Positions 36,689 through 45,884 of a stretch of 64,000 nt of DNA are shown one piece after another. Within the stretch, counting starts at the first letter, position 1. Every line of letters starts with the position of its first letter. The notes under the pieces were generated by a model. That model was not told where the DNA came from. It saw only the letters and a list, made by a program, of their open reading frames with translations, and did no database searches. The position numbers were made by a program, and so were the translations under genes. This DNA is from Planctomycetota bacterium (lineage in GTDB: Bacteria; Planctomycetota; B15-G4), in NCBI GenBank assembly GCA_029245865.1, contig JAQWOM010000028.1, forward strand, positions 62,001 to 126,000. The letters run 5' to 3'.

Positions 36689-37812
36689 AAGTCATCGCCC
36701 TGACCCGCACCACACCGATCGGTCCGTCAACCCGTTACCGTATCGATCAGTACAGGCCTCGACTCGCAGCGCACGGCATCGATGTTCAGCTCCGACCTCT
36801 CTTCGGGCCAACTTGGTTCCGCATCCTGGAACAACCTGCGGGCCTTCGGCGCACTCTGGCCAAAGGTGCCTATAGCTTGGCCCGCCTCGCTGTTCGCCTC
36901 ATACAAATCTTGACGCTGCGCGCCGCTCGTCCAGATCTTGTTCTCATCGAGCAACAGCTTTTCCCATACCTCCCGGTATCGATCGAAACCTTGTTGTGGC
37001 CACGACGCTTGAAGACCGCGCTTGAGTTCGACGACGCCATCTATCTCACCGCTGGACACCGGACAAAACTTGAACAGCTGTGCGCTCGCGCTGATGTGGT
37101 CATCGTGGGTAATGAATTCTTGGCAAACTTTGCGCGCCAGCACGCACACCGTGTTCGAGTCATTCCGACAACAGTCGATCTCACTCGATACAAACAGGCT
37201 CAGGTCATTCAGCGCGCGCGCCGTGACGAAAACGACTCAACTCTGCGTGTCGCCTGGATCGGGCTTCGCTACAACTTTCCGTTTCTTGAGAATCTTGCAC
37301 GCCCACTGGCACAACTTGCTGCAGAAGGAACAAAGGTGGAACTCCGAGTGATCAGTAGTGGCAGCCCGAAGGCCAGTTCTGATTGGGGTGATGTTCGTAT
37401 CGTTCACCGACCCTGGTCAGAAGAGACGGAAGCCTCTGAACTAGGTGCATGCGATCTCAGCGTCATGCCGCTCCCGGACACCGAGTGGGCTCGCGGGAAA
37501 TGCGGGCTCAAAGTACTCCAATCCATGGCAGCCGCCGTGCCCGTCATCTGCAGCCCGGTGGGCGTCAATGCCGAGATCGTCAAGAACGGCATCAATGGCC
37601 TGCTGGCAGACGGAGATCAAGGTTGGCATGAAGCACTCACCAAGCTGGCTCAAAACCTGGAGTACCGTAAGCAACTTGGAGAGTCTGGTCTCCGAACAGT
37701 TGAGACTTCATACAACCTCATCAATGGCGCGGAACAACTCCTGGAAGCGTATGGTTTGGCCTCTCTGCCTGTTGAGGAAGTCGGAAACCCCACCAACAAG
37801 AAACAACGATGA
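36685..37812 (+). CDS. Family 4 glycosyltransferase
   Basis: Starts at ATG 36685 (MKVIALTRT), which overlaps the previous TGA; the frame opens earlier inside the neighbour. The 375-residue GT-B protein has PSTRYRIDQYRP near the N-terminus and an EX7E-like segment near GKCGLKVLQSMAAAVPVICSPVGVNAEIV, with Lys in place of the first Glu of the pattern. LLADGDQGWHEAL follows as in GT4 enzymes. The substitution at the first Glu is common in some GT4 subgroups but would be worth checking. It lies third in the glycan operon. Confidence 0.87.
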   Translation: MKVIALTRTTPIGPSTRYRIDQYRPRLAAHGIDVQLRPLFGPTWFRILEQPAGLRRTLAKGAYSLARLAVRLIQILTLRAARPDLVLIEQQLFPYLPVSIETLLWPRRLKTALEFDDAIYLTAGHRTKLEQLCARADVVIVGNEFLANFARQHAHRVRVIPTTVDLTRYKQAQVIQRARRDENDSTLRVAWIGLRYNFPFLENLARPLAQLAAEGTKVELRVISSGSPKASSDWGDVRIVHRPWSEETEASELGACDLSVMPLPDTEWARGKCGLKVLQSMAAAVPVICSPVGVNAEIVKNGINGLLADGDQGWHEALTKLAQNLEYRKQLGESGLRTVETSYNLINGAEQLLEAYGLASLPVEEVGNPTNKKQR

Positions 37813-38870
37813 CCTCTGAGCTTCTCATCGACCCTGTTTGGTATGCGCTGGCGTTCCTGACCGCCCTGGGTCTTGCGCTCTATGTAACGCCGCTGACGAT
37901 TCGCGTCGCGCGAACGTTCAAGATTCAAGACACACCTGATGGGCGACTCAAGAAGCACACCGAGCCGACCCCCTATCTGGGTGGCCTGGCAATCGCTGCC
38001 GCCTTCATGATGGCTTTCGGACTCTTCTCTGCGACGGCGACAACAACTCACCAGGCCACCGGGATCCTCGTTGGTGGACTCATGGTCCTCTTGCTGGGTC
38101 TCTATGACGACCTGACCAACCTGAGCCCATCCGTAAAATTCATGGGCCAACTTCTCGCAGCCTTCGTCATCTACAAAGCTGGCGTGAAGGTCGACTTTGT
38201 CCAGAATGAGTGGGCCAAGATGGGTGTGACCATGCTCTGGGTCACCGGCATTGCGAATGCCTTCAATATTATTGATGTGATGGATGGGCTGGCTGCTGGA
38301 ACCGCGCTCATCGCATCACTTTTTCTCTTCGCAATCTCCGCTGCCGCGACGCAACTCCACAGCGAACCGCGCATGGTTCCCTTCATGGCCATCACCCTTG
38401 CTGGCGCCCTACTCGGCTACCTTCGATTCAATCGCCATCCAGCTCGTATTTTTCTGGGCGACACCGGCAGCCTCTTCATTGGATTTATGCTCGGCGCTCT
38501 CTCGATGGTGGCCTCATACAGCGAGTCCAATCAGCTTGCCGTTGTTACGCCGGTTGTCCTGCTCGCTGTGCCGATCTTTGAGACCGCGTTTGTAGCAATC
38601 CATCGGGCACGCAAAGGGATTCCATTCTTCCGCGGGTCGCCGGATCACTTTGCACTACGGCTCCGGCATGCTGGCAAATCTGTCCCACTCATCGTCCGTC
38701 GGACCTATGGCGTTGCCATTGGGCTGGGCGTGCTTTCTCTGGCACTTGTCTACGGCACAAGCTCCGCTGTTCCGTGGTTGCTGGGCAGCTTCAGTGCGGC
38801 GGCAATCCTGGCTGCCCTGCTGCTCTCCCGGTTTCCCTCTCCCGATGACGGTCCGGAGCCGGAGGCATGA
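37809..38870 (+). CDS. WecA/MraY-type polyprenyl-phosphate sugar-1-phosphate transferase
   Basis: A 353-residue membrane enzyme with about ten helices. It transfers a HexNAc-1-phosphate (usually GlcNAc-1-P) from UDP-sugar to undecaprenyl phosphate, starting glycan assembly on the inner membrane. Motifs are complete: DTPDGRLKKHTEPTPYLGG, the Mg2+-binding GLYDDL, NAFNIIDVMDGLAAG, FLGDTGSLFIGF and the cytoplasmic loop GSPDHFALRL with the substrate-contacting His. ATGA overlaps occur at both ends of the gene. It defines this operon as a lipid-linked glycan pathway. Confidence 0.93.
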   Translation: MTSELLIDPVWYALAFLTALGLALYVTPLTIRVARTFKIQDTPDGRLKKHTEPTPYLGGLAIAAAFMMAFGLFSATATTTHQATGILVGGLMVLLLGLYDDLTNLSPSVKFMGQLLAAFVIYKAGVKVDFVQNEWAKMGVTMLWVTGIANAFNIIDVMDGLAAGTALIASLFLFAISAAATQLHSEPRMVPFMAITLAGALLGYLRFNRHPARIFLGDTGSLFIGFMLGALSMVASYSESNQLAVVTPVVLLAVPIFETAFVAIHRARKGIPFFRGSPDHFALRLRHAGKSVPLIVRRTYGVAIGLGVLSLALVYGTSSAVPWLLGSFSAAAILAALLLSRFPSPDDGPEPEA

Positions 38871-40174
38871 GCCTGCACGGCGAACTTCTTGAATCCCTCG
38901 AGTTCAATGAACCTAGCTGGCTTAACTCTCTTGAAAACGTACGGCCAGCCAGCCCAAAAGAAGCCGCCGACTTCCTCAACAACCTTGATGCCGAAGAGGT
39001 TGGACTGTTCGTACTCGCACACGGGCTCGGCATGCGCATTGGCGAAATCTCGCAAAGCCTGAAAATCGACCCCGCTCTTGTCATATGGCGCATGCGCAAA
39101 GCACTCGCCCGTGCACAAAAAGAGCGCCCGCTCGTAGCGGCTGCTGCGCTCGAACTGGCCATCACCAATCTAATTCGAGACCCAAGCGGTTCTCCCGACG
39201 TGCCGCCACCGAAGCACGGCGCGGCAAACTGGTCAGCACAGGAACTCGTCAAGAATCTCGATCTCGCCATACAAAATCGACTCACAGCGCGCCTCCAACG
39301 CACAGCGCCCGAATTCATGAACGCGGGCATCGGAATCGGCGTCGTTGTTCTGGTGCTTGCCTTGATTGCAGGCTTCATCATCTTCGGTGTCATTCGCGAC
39401 GTGAACCCACTGTGGCGTGGTCAGAACCTCATGCGTGAAGGAAAGTTTGCCGAAGCGCGTCAAGCTTTTGCGGATCACTGGGATGGGGTCGCCGCTCAAG
39501 AACAGATTGCTCTCTGCTACCTGGCCGTTGGAAACTTTGACGCCGCCCTGGAAGCCATGAGCGATCCAGGGGTCAGAGAGCGGCTCGGTGCTTTTGCGCC
39601 TTTTGAAGAAGATGTGCCTCCGTTAAATTTTGAGACAACCGGACGCGCCCTTCTACCCCGCGGGCTGACCCTCAACACCCGCCCCACCTTCGTCCACCGC
39701 GCGGGTCCACCGGGGCGTCTGCATATCCAGCTAGGTTGGCGCCAGGAACAATTAGACCGCATTCTGGAATTGCCCGACACGCGAAGTGGTCCAGCTTTCG
39801 CGCGCACAGCCTACCCGCGCGACTGGCCTCCGCTTCCAGCCGGACCGGTCATCTGGGCCACAGTGCCCTGGGTCACAGAACCCGATGGCACCCAGCATGC
39901 AGGCAGTCTTAGCCAGGCAGATTTTCTCTGTCTGGGGGAAGAAAGCCTCATGAAGTACAGGAGCAACACCAGGCGATTCCTCGATCGAAGCGTTCCTGCC
40001 AAAGCCCGCGATTTCTTTCGAGGCCATTATTTGATGCGAGAAGGCCTCTTCACCGACGCCGGCGCACAGTTTGCCCGGCTCTCACGACTGTTTCCGAAAT
40101 CGGGATATCCTCTTGAGATGATCGAGAAGATCGCCGCCATCCTGGGGGTCGAACCCGGGGCCTTCCTGCGCTAG
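38867..40174 (+). CDS. HTH-transmembrane-TPR protein of unknown function
   Basis: A 435-residue protein of unusual build. Residues 42-85 resemble a sigma-70 region 4-type helix-turn-helix (GMRIGEISQSLKIDPALVIW, then RMRKALARAQ). One transmembrane helix follows at about 153-176 (IGIGVVVLVLALIAGFIIFG). The periplasmic part begins with TPR-like helices (LMREGKFAEARQAFADH) and contains a beta-rich middle and a second helical repeat near the end. It is read in the glycan operon with an ATGA overlap. I recognise no family. It could be an envelope sensor tied to transcription, or the HTH may be vestigial and act in assembly. Confidence 0.8.
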   Translation: MSLHGELLESLEFNEPSWLNSLENVRPASPKEAADFLNNLDAEEVGLFVLAHGLGMRIGEISQSLKIDPALVIWRMRKALARAQKERPLVAAAALELAITNLIRDPSGSPDVPPPKHGAANWSAQELVKNLDLAIQNRLTARLQRTAPEFMNAGIGIGVVVLVLALIAGFIIFGVIRDVNPLWRGQNLMREGKFAEARQAFADHWDGVAAQEQIALCYLAVGNFDAALEAMSDPGVRERLGAFAPFEEDVPPLNFETTGRALLPRGLTLNTRPTFVHRAGPPGRLHIQLGWRQEQLDRILELPDTRSGPAFARTAYPRDWPPLPAGPVIWATVPWVTEPDGTQHAGSLSQADFLCLGEESLMKYRSNTRRFLDRSVPAKARDFFRGHYLMREGLFTDAGAQFARLSRLFPKSGYPLEMIEKIAAILGVEPGAFLR

Positions 40175-40187
40175 CCTCCTGCTTATC

Positions 40188-41561
40188 ATGGTCGTCATCC
40201 TAGGTGCCGGACTCGCCGGCCTGTCCGCCGCCTACCACCTCTCAGATCGGGATTACGTCCTGATTGAACGAGAGAGCGAAGTCGGCGGCCTCTGCCGCTC
40301 TCAGCGACACGATGGTTTCGTGTTCGACTTCACGGGGCACTTGCTTCATCTGCGCGACCCGTCCATCCGCGACTGGGTGCTGAAACTCCTGCCTGATGGA
40401 TATCGCCAACTTCACAGAAGTGCTTGGATCCACTCGCACGACACTCTGACGCCCTATCCGTTTCAAGCAAACACCGCTGGCTTGCCGCTCGAGGTGCGCC
40501 TCGAATGCCTGCTTGGATTCATTGCAGCCATGTCACACCAGACGGCTGAGCGCCAAGGAATCCCTGAACCACAGCCGCTGATCGACGGACTTCCCTTCAT
40601 GACGGTATGCCCGCCACCCCAGGCAGGCGAACCAAACTTTCTCGACTGGATCATGTCGACATTCGGCGAGGGCTTCGCGAAGCATTTCTTCATCCCTTAC
40701 AACGAGAAACTCTGGCGTCGCAAGCTCAGTGCGGTCACAGGCGATTGGGTGAGCTGGTCAATTCCGCGACCTGAACTCGCTGATGTGCTCCGTGGAGCAA
40801 TCACACGCTCGGGCAAGGTCTACGGATACAACCCGCAGTTTCTCTATCCCGCGGCCGGTGGCATCGACCACCTTCCACGCTCCCTTGCTGCCCACATTCC
40901 CGAGAACTCGATGCGACTCGAATGCGCGGCTGTCGAAATCTCGGCAGCGAAACGCCGGGTCACGCTCGCCAATGGAGAAACACTCACAGGCGAATTCATC
41001 TTGTCGAGTCTTCCACTGACGGTGCTTGCAAAGATCACCACCGACATGCCTTACGACCTCAAGGCAGCAGCCGCAGACCTGGACCATGTTTCCATTCGAG
41101 CCGTCAATCTTGGCGTACGCGGCGAACCGGTGCATGCCGACGCGCAATGGGTGTACTTTCCAGAAGCTTCGGCTCCATTTCATCGAATCGGACTACCCAC
41201 CGCGCTGACACCAACCATGGCCCCTTCTGGACACCACTCGTTGGTCGCGGAGATCTCGTTTCGCCCGGAGGACGATCCTGGTCCCGAAGCATCGCTCGAA
41301 CAAACCGTCTCGAGCCTTCTGCGTTGCGGCTTCTTGCGCTCTCGCGATGACATCGTCACCTCGAAGGTCGTGGACATTCCGTTGGCCTACGTCGTCTTCG
41401 ACAAGCGACGCCGGGAGGTCTTGCCCGAATTGATGCGCTGGTTCGTCCAAAACGGAATCGTCCCCATGGGGCGTTACGGGACATGGGACTACCTCGCCAT
41501 GGAAGACAGCCTCAGGCATGGCCGTGAGGTGGCTGCTTGGATCGGCAGCCAAACCGTATGA
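40188..41561 (+). CDS. UDP-galactopyranose-mutase-like FAD-dependent protein (paralogue 2)
   Basis: A 457-residue flavoprotein with VVILGAGLAGLSAAYHL (FAD Rossmann loop), VGGLCRSQRHDGFVFDFTGH, FIPYNEKLWRRKL and the C-terminal MGRYGTWDYLAMEDSLRHG helix that binds FAD. It has the same architecture as 23074-24435 but differs throughout, so the copies are old paralogues. As in UGM, Arg residues in the mid-domain probably hold the nucleotide-sugar diphosphates. It lies 13 bases behind the HTH-TPR gene and overlaps the last GT4 gene (ATGA). It should prepare the sugar used by a neighbouring transferase. Confidence 0.85.
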   Translation: MVVILGAGLAGLSAAYHLSDRDYVLIERESEVGGLCRSQRHDGFVFDFTGHLLHLRDPSIRDWVLKLLPDGYRQLHRSAWIHSHDTLTPYPFQANTAGLPLEVRLECLLGFIAAMSHQTAERQGIPEPQPLIDGLPFMTVCPPPQAGEPNFLDWIMSTFGEGFAKHFFIPYNEKLWRRKLSAVTGDWVSWSIPRPELADVLRGAITRSGKVYGYNPQFLYPAAGGIDHLPRSLAAHIPENSMRLECAAVEISAAKRRVTLANGETLTGEFILSSLPLTVLAKITTDMPYDLKAAAADLDHVSIRAVNLGVRGEPVHADAQWVYFPEASAPFHRIGLPTALTPTMAPSGHHSLVAEISFRPEDDPGPEASLEQTVSSLLRCGFLRSRDDIVTSKVVDIPLAYVVFDKRRREVLPELMRWFVQNGIVPMGRYGTWDYLAMEDSLRHGREVAAWIGSQTV

Positions 41562-42718
41562 GCAGCCTGCCGACACCCGTCTTCCACATCATCACGATGC
41601 TGGAGTTGGGTGGCGCGCAACAAAATACGCTGCACACCGTTGCCTCGCTGGACCGAGCCGAGTTCGCTCCTCACCTCGTGTGCGGACCTGGCGGACTCCT
41701 GGATGACGAAGCTCGCGACCTGGGCATTCCTCTGCACTTTATCCCGGAACTCGTTCGGCCAATACGACCACTGCAGGACTGGCGGGCAGCACGATCGATT
41801 GCCGCTCTGCTGAAACCAGATGCTGCAAAAGGTCCGGTCGTCGTCCACACGCATTCCAGCAAAGCCGGTGTCGTGGGGCGACTCGCCGCACGCATGGCCA
41901 ACGCCTCACCGGTTGTCCATTCCATCCACGGGTTCGGACACGAAGCTATTGATGCCCGCTGGAAACGTCGGATGGTTCTTGCAGCAGAACGTTATATGGG
42001 CGGATACACCGATGCCTTCATCTCCGTCAGTCAGTGCTCGCTAGACGAAGGCCGACAACTCAAACTTTTGGGCCAGGCCCCACAGCGAGTCATCCGAAGT
42101 GGCATCGATCTTGAGGACTTCGGGCGAGCCGACTCGCTCAGAGAGGAAACTCGGCACGGATTGGGTTACTCGGCCATGGCCCCTGTGGTTGGCATGATCG
42201 CATGCCTCAAGCCACAGAAGGCGCCCTTGGACTTCGTTGAGATGGCTGCCCTTGTGCGCGAGAGCAATCCCAGCACGCGCTTCTTTCTCGCCGGAGATGG
42301 CGAACTCCGGGTTGCCGTTGAACGGCGCATTCAGGAACTCGGCCTGAGCGACTGCTTTGATCTTCTTGGCTGGCGTCGAGATATCGCCGGCCTACTCGGC
42401 GCTCTTGATGTCCTGGTGTTGACCTCACGATGGGAAGGATTGCCCCGGGTTTGCCCCCAGGCCATGGCCGCGGGGCGCCCCGTGGTGGCAACGCGGGTGG
42501 ACGGCATTCCGGAGGCTGTCGTGGACAGCCGAAACGGCTTCCTGGTGGAACCGGGTGACATCCGGGGAGCTGCCCGACGCGTCCATCAGCTCCTCAAAGA
42601 CCCTGAGTTGAGGCGAACGCTCGCCCAAAACGGCCGAGAACACGTCCAAGAGTTTGATCAGAGTCACATGGTGGCTGCCCAAGAAGCGCTCTATCGAGAA
42701 CTTCTCCGAGGTACCTGA
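41558..42718 (+). CDS. Family 4 glycosyltransferase, last gene of the glycan operon
   Basis: Starts at ATG 41558 (MSSLPTPVFHII), overlapping the previous TGA; 386 residues. GT-B fold with LELGGAQQNTLHTVASLD as the N-terminal glycine-rich loop, VHTHSSKAGVVGRLAAR, IRSGIDLEDF, and RWEGLPRVCPQAMAAGRPVVATRVDGIPEAV carrying an E-type nucleotide-binding motif. It belongs to the common WcaL/PimB-like group. The gene is followed by a short hairpin and then the porin gene with its own leader. It probably completes the repeating unit. Confidence 0.9.
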   Translation: MSSLPTPVFHIITMLELGGAQQNTLHTVASLDRAEFAPHLVCGPGGLLDDEARDLGIPLHFIPELVRPIRPLQDWRAARSIAALLKPDAAKGPVVVHTHSSKAGVVGRLAARMANASPVVHSIHGFGHEAIDARWKRRMVLAAERYMGGYTDAFISVSQCSLDEGRQLKLLGQAPQRVIRSGIDLEDFGRADSLREETRHGLGYSAMAPVVGMIACLKPQKAPLDFVEMAALVRESNPSTRFFLAGDGELRVAVERRIQELGLSDCFDLLGWRRDIAGLLGALDVLVLTSRWEGLPRVCPQAMAAGRPVVATRVDGIPEAVVDSRNGFLVEPGDIRGAARRVHQLLKDPELRRTLAQNGREHVQEFDQSHMVAAQEALYRELLRGT

Positions 42719-42734
42719 GAGCCCCCGAAGGCTC
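42719..42734 (+). terminator. Short hairpin at the end of the glycan operon
   Basis: GAGCC (42719-42723) pairs with GGCTC (42730-42734) around CCCGAA, directly behind the stop codon. There is no T-run, so it is at best a weak or Rho-assisted terminator or a 3' stabiliser. Confidence 0.3.
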
Positions 42735-42847
42735 GGTAGCAAGGACATCAAGAGCGCCACTTGGCGGCGAGTCCCAGCCCAGAAAGGCCTTGCGCTCCGC
42801 CCTTGTTGCGACGTAGTCTCACACCCCTTCTTGCTACTGCGTCTCAA

Positions 42848-42853
42848 TATAAC
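42848..42853 (+). promoter_or_regulatory. Possible -10 element of the porin gene
   Basis: TATAAC lies 28 bases before the porin ATG, in the only AT-rich patch of the 163-base leader, which fits a short 5' leader. No good -35 hexamer is found at 16-18 bases upstream, so this is tentative. Confidence 0.3.
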
Positions 42854-42881
42854 TTATTCCCATCTCGCCATCCTTGCCCCC

Positions 42882-44267
42882 ATGACTCGCCTTAAAGTTG
42901 GATTCCTCCTCGCCGCCCTGGCCTTCGCCCCTTACAGCACCAGCCTGCACGCGCAGCAAAGCTCAGAAGACGACAGCACGGCGCGCATCGCCGAGCTGGA
43001 AGCCCAGGTCGACAAGCTGGGCAGTGACTATCAGCAATTGCTCGAGATTCTCAAAAACCTCGAGGCTGACGCAGCACTACGCCGCGACACCCTCCCTGAA
43101 GACGAGTTCTACATCCCCCGCGGCGGCGCTGGCTATGGGCCATCAGGCGGGGGCCCTGGCACCATGGTCGACGCCTACAGCTTTGGCGTAGGGGACCTTC
43201 GAAGGCTTGCCGAAAAGACTTACATCGGTGGTTACATCGACATCGAATACGCGAACCCTACTGGGAGTGGAACAGCCTCTCGCGAGTTTGATCAGCATCG
43301 CTTCGTGCCCTTCATCTATTCCGACATCAACGAATCGATCAAGGTCGCTGCGGAGATCGAAGTCGAGCACGGACATGAGCTTGAAGTTGAGTTCGCGCAG
43401 ATGGACTTCCTAATCAATCAATACGCAAACCTGAGAGCTGGTATCCAGCTCCTCCCCCTCGGCAAGTTCAATATGGTGCACGACTCGCCGCTCCAAGAGC
43501 TCACCTACCGCCCGATGGTGGACACGTACATCATTCCGACCACGCTTCGCGATGCTGGTCTTGGGATGTGGGGAGATGTCACGGAAACGATTTCGTATCA
43601 CGCAACCGTCACGAATGGATTCCGTGGTCTTACCACATCCGGAACGAACGAGATCACTCGGGAAAAGGGACTTCGTAACGCTGCTCCGTACAAGAACAAG
43701 ATTGGCAAGCCTTTCGAGAACTTCAACAACGCCTTCGCGTACACCGGGCGCCTTCAGTGGACTCCTATCCTTGGCCTCGAAACCGGCATTTCCGGTCTCC
43801 TCAACAAATACGACGAAAAGGCGGACAACAACCTGAAGATCTGGGCCTTGGACGCCACGCTCCAAGGTCAGGCGGTTCCAGGAATGCCCGACAACATGGA
43901 GCTTCTCTACGAAGGCGCCTGGGCCGACATTCAGCGCAATCGATTCGCACACAACAGCGGCGTCGCTGGCGACATGAATGGACACTACGTTCAGGCAAAT
44001 GTGCACTTCGTCCCCAACTTCATTGCTGACAGCATTGGAGACAACGGTTTCGTTGAAGACGGCGCCCACTTCACCTTTGTGACTCGGTACGGAATGGTCG
44101 ACCTCGACGACTACGTCCGACGCCGCACCACTCTGGGCCTCAACTATCGGCCCAACGAAAGCGACACGGTCATCAAGTTTGACTACCTGTTTAACGGTGA
44201 CAATGGACCCTTGTCGGGCGACAACGACGACAACATCTGGGCAATGTCCTTCGCCTCATACTTCTGA
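42882..44267 (+). CDS. Outer-membrane porin (phosphate-selective O/P-like)
   Basis: Starts at ATG 42882 (MTRLKVGFLL) with a clear signal peptide ending SLHAQ. The frame opens earlier, inside the GT4 gene, but that part is not a signal sequence. 461 residues: a short coiled coil (STARIAELEAQVDKLGSDYQQLLEILKNL is the span, about residues 32-58), a Gly-rich linker, then many amphipathic strands typical of OprO/OprP-type porins (FVPFIYSDINESIKVAAEIEVEHG, VMVGY-like repeats) ending in Phe, the outer-membrane insertion signal (MSFASYF). The coiled coil may reach peptidoglycan. It is followed 10 bases later by the FMN/ApbE fusion gene. Confidence 0.85.
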   Translation: MTRLKVGFLLAALAFAPYSTSLHAQQSSEDDSTARIAELEAQVDKLGSDYQQLLEILKNLEADAALRRDTLPEDEFYIPRGGAGYGPSGGGPGTMVDAYSFGVGDLRRLAEKTYIGGYIDIEYANPTGSGTASREFDQHRFVPFIYSDINESIKVAAEIEVEHGHELEVEFAQMDFLINQYANLRAGIQLLPLGKFNMVHDSPLQELTYRPMVDTYIIPTTLRDAGLGMWGDVTETISYHATVTNGFRGLTTSGTNEITREKGLRNAAPYKNKIGKPFENFNNAFAYTGRLQWTPILGLETGISGLLNKYDEKADNNLKIWALDATLQGQAVPGMPDNMELLYEGAWADIQRNRFAHNSGVAGDMNGHYVQANVHFVPNFIADSIGDNGFVEDGAHFTFVTRYGMVDLDDYVRRRTTLGLNYRPNESDTVIKFDYLFNGDNGPLSGDNDDNIWAMSFASYF

Positions 44268-44277
44268 TTCTGCGTTT

Positions 44278-45840
44278 ATGAGCCCTCAGTACCTTCGCCG
44301 CTTCTGTCTTCTGGCAGCCATGGCCTGCACAACCAGCATGGCGCTGGCCGGAGGATCTGGGCTCAAAAAAGTACACCTCGACAAATTGGGGGCACTTAAG
44401 CAGGTGTTCCCAAACGCAGAGCAGGTGCTTGAACTTCGCCACCTGCTCTCAATCGAGGAAATCGAGCGCATCGAAAGCCGCATGGGCAAGCGCCTCGGGG
44501 AAGGTGGGTTTTTCCTCTACGTGGGAATCTCGAACGGCGTTCCGACTGGATATGCCGCCATCGTGAACGAAATCGGCAAGGTCAAACCCATCACGCATAT
44601 TGTTGGCGTGACGACCGAAGGCACAGTGTCCGACGTGGCCGTGATGATCTATCGCGAAAGCCATGGTGAAGACGTCACAAAAAAAGCATTCATGGCCCAG
44701 TACAAAGGAAAGTCGCTTGAGGATCCGATTCGGATCCGTCGCGATCTCATCAATATCGCAGGCTCTACTTTGTCAGCACATGCCATCTGCCGAGGCGTCC
44801 GCAAAGCACTTGCTGCTGTCGAAGAAGTTTTTCTAACCCAAAGCGAAATAGAGCTCGAAGCAAGATTTGAGAGCGCGCAAGTCGTGATTCCTACCGCGGA
44901 TGAAATCTCGCGCTCGACTGACCACGAGTCCGGCAGCATTCGCATCGAGCGCGAGGTCATGGGCACTGTCTGCTCGATCGAAGCTTTTGACGAGCCCGGC
45001 TCCCCGCGGGGTAAAGATCTCGAAGAGGTCATAGAAGCCGCTCTTGACGAGGTCTCTCGCTGGGACAAGGTCTTGTCAAACTGGCAACCCGACACCCCTC
45101 TTGCGCGACTCAACATCACTCCCGTCGGCGAGCCTTTCCAGGCTGGCGATGATCTCTTGGCATGGCTTGAAGATGCGCAAGCTTGGTCCTTGGAAACTCG
45201 TGGTCGATTCGATCCCGCACTCGGCTCACTGGTGCAGGCATGGAAGCTCCAGTCTCGTGAGCCATCTCGCCCCGAGCCGGGCATGCTCGAATCCGCTCGA
45301 ACTGCTGCAGGCATAGATCAGCTACTCATCGATGCCCAGGAACACACCGTGACGCGCCTCCATCCGGGCACGCTCCTCGATCCGGGTGCCTCGGGCAAAG
45401 GCTACGCACTCGATCGTGCAGCAGAACTTCTTCGGTCAAACGGTGTTCACCGCGCACTGCTCTCCTTCCGCAGCACGCTCCTGGCCATGGCCCCCCCGCC
45501 GGGCAAAACAGCATGGACAGTGCCGGTCGTTCATGATGGGAGTGGAGAAGAAGTGACACAGATCGACCTTGTCCAGCAGGCGCTTTCCGTGAGCGGCGGC
45601 GCCATGCGCCCCTTCCAAGATGACCAAACCTTGCGAGGGCACGTGCTCGACCCTCGTTCTGGCGTACCTGTCGATGCCGCCCGCCTGGCCTGGGTGACAC
45701 ATGCCTCCGCCGCAGCATCCGACTCATTGGCCACTGCGCTGCTCGTAGAAGGACCTGTTCTTCCGGCAATCGAAGGCGCCTACGGCGGTTTTCAACTCGA
45801 TGCCTCGACCCCCGTGAGCACTTGGCCAGCAAGTCGCTGA
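44278..45840 (+). CDS. FMN-binding domain fused to ApbE-type flavinyltransferase
   Basis: Starts at ATG 44278, with a signal peptide (FCLLAAMACTTSMALA); 520 residues exported to the periplasm. Residues about 75-185 form an NosR/RnfG-type FMN-binding domain whose flavinylation segment reads DLINIAGSTLSAH: Thr 164 fits the SGAT-type acceptor. Residues about 222-520 form an ApbE domain (FAD:protein FMN transferase) with EREVMGT, LLDPGASGKGYALD, LSVSGGAMRPF and HASAAASDSLATALL motifs. The enzyme that attaches FMN and its acceptor are therefore one chain, so the protein may flavinylate itself or its like. It lies between the porin and a membrane protein and probably handles electrons outside the cytoplasm. 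Confidence 0.87.
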   Translation: MSPQYLRRFCLLAAMACTTSMALAGGSGLKKVHLDKLGALKQVFPNAEQVLELRHLLSIEEIERIESRMGKRLGEGGFFLYVGISNGVPTGYAAIVNEIGKVKPITHIVGVTTEGTVSDVAVMIYRESHGEDVTKKAFMAQYKGKSLEDPIRIRRDLINIAGSTLSAHAICRGVRKALAAVEEVFLTQSEIELEARFESAQVVIPTADEISRSTDHESGSIRIEREVMGTVCSIEAFDEPGSPRGKDLEEVIEAALDEVSRWDKVLSNWQPDTPLARLNITPVGEPFQAGDDLLAWLEDAQAWSLETRGRFDPALGSLVQAWKLQSREPSRPEPGMLESARTAAGIDQLLIDAQEHTVTRLHPGTLLDPGASGKGYALDRAAELLRSNGVHRALLSFRSTLLAMAPPPGKTAWTVPVVHDGSGEEVTQIDLVQQALSVSGGAMRPFQDDQTLRGHVLDPRSGVPVDAARLAWVTHASAAASDSLATALLVEGPVLPAIEGAYGGFQLDASTPVSTWPASR

Positions 45841-45884
45841 TCACCACGCGTGCCTCGGGCCCTCACGGGGTGTAGGTTCTGACC

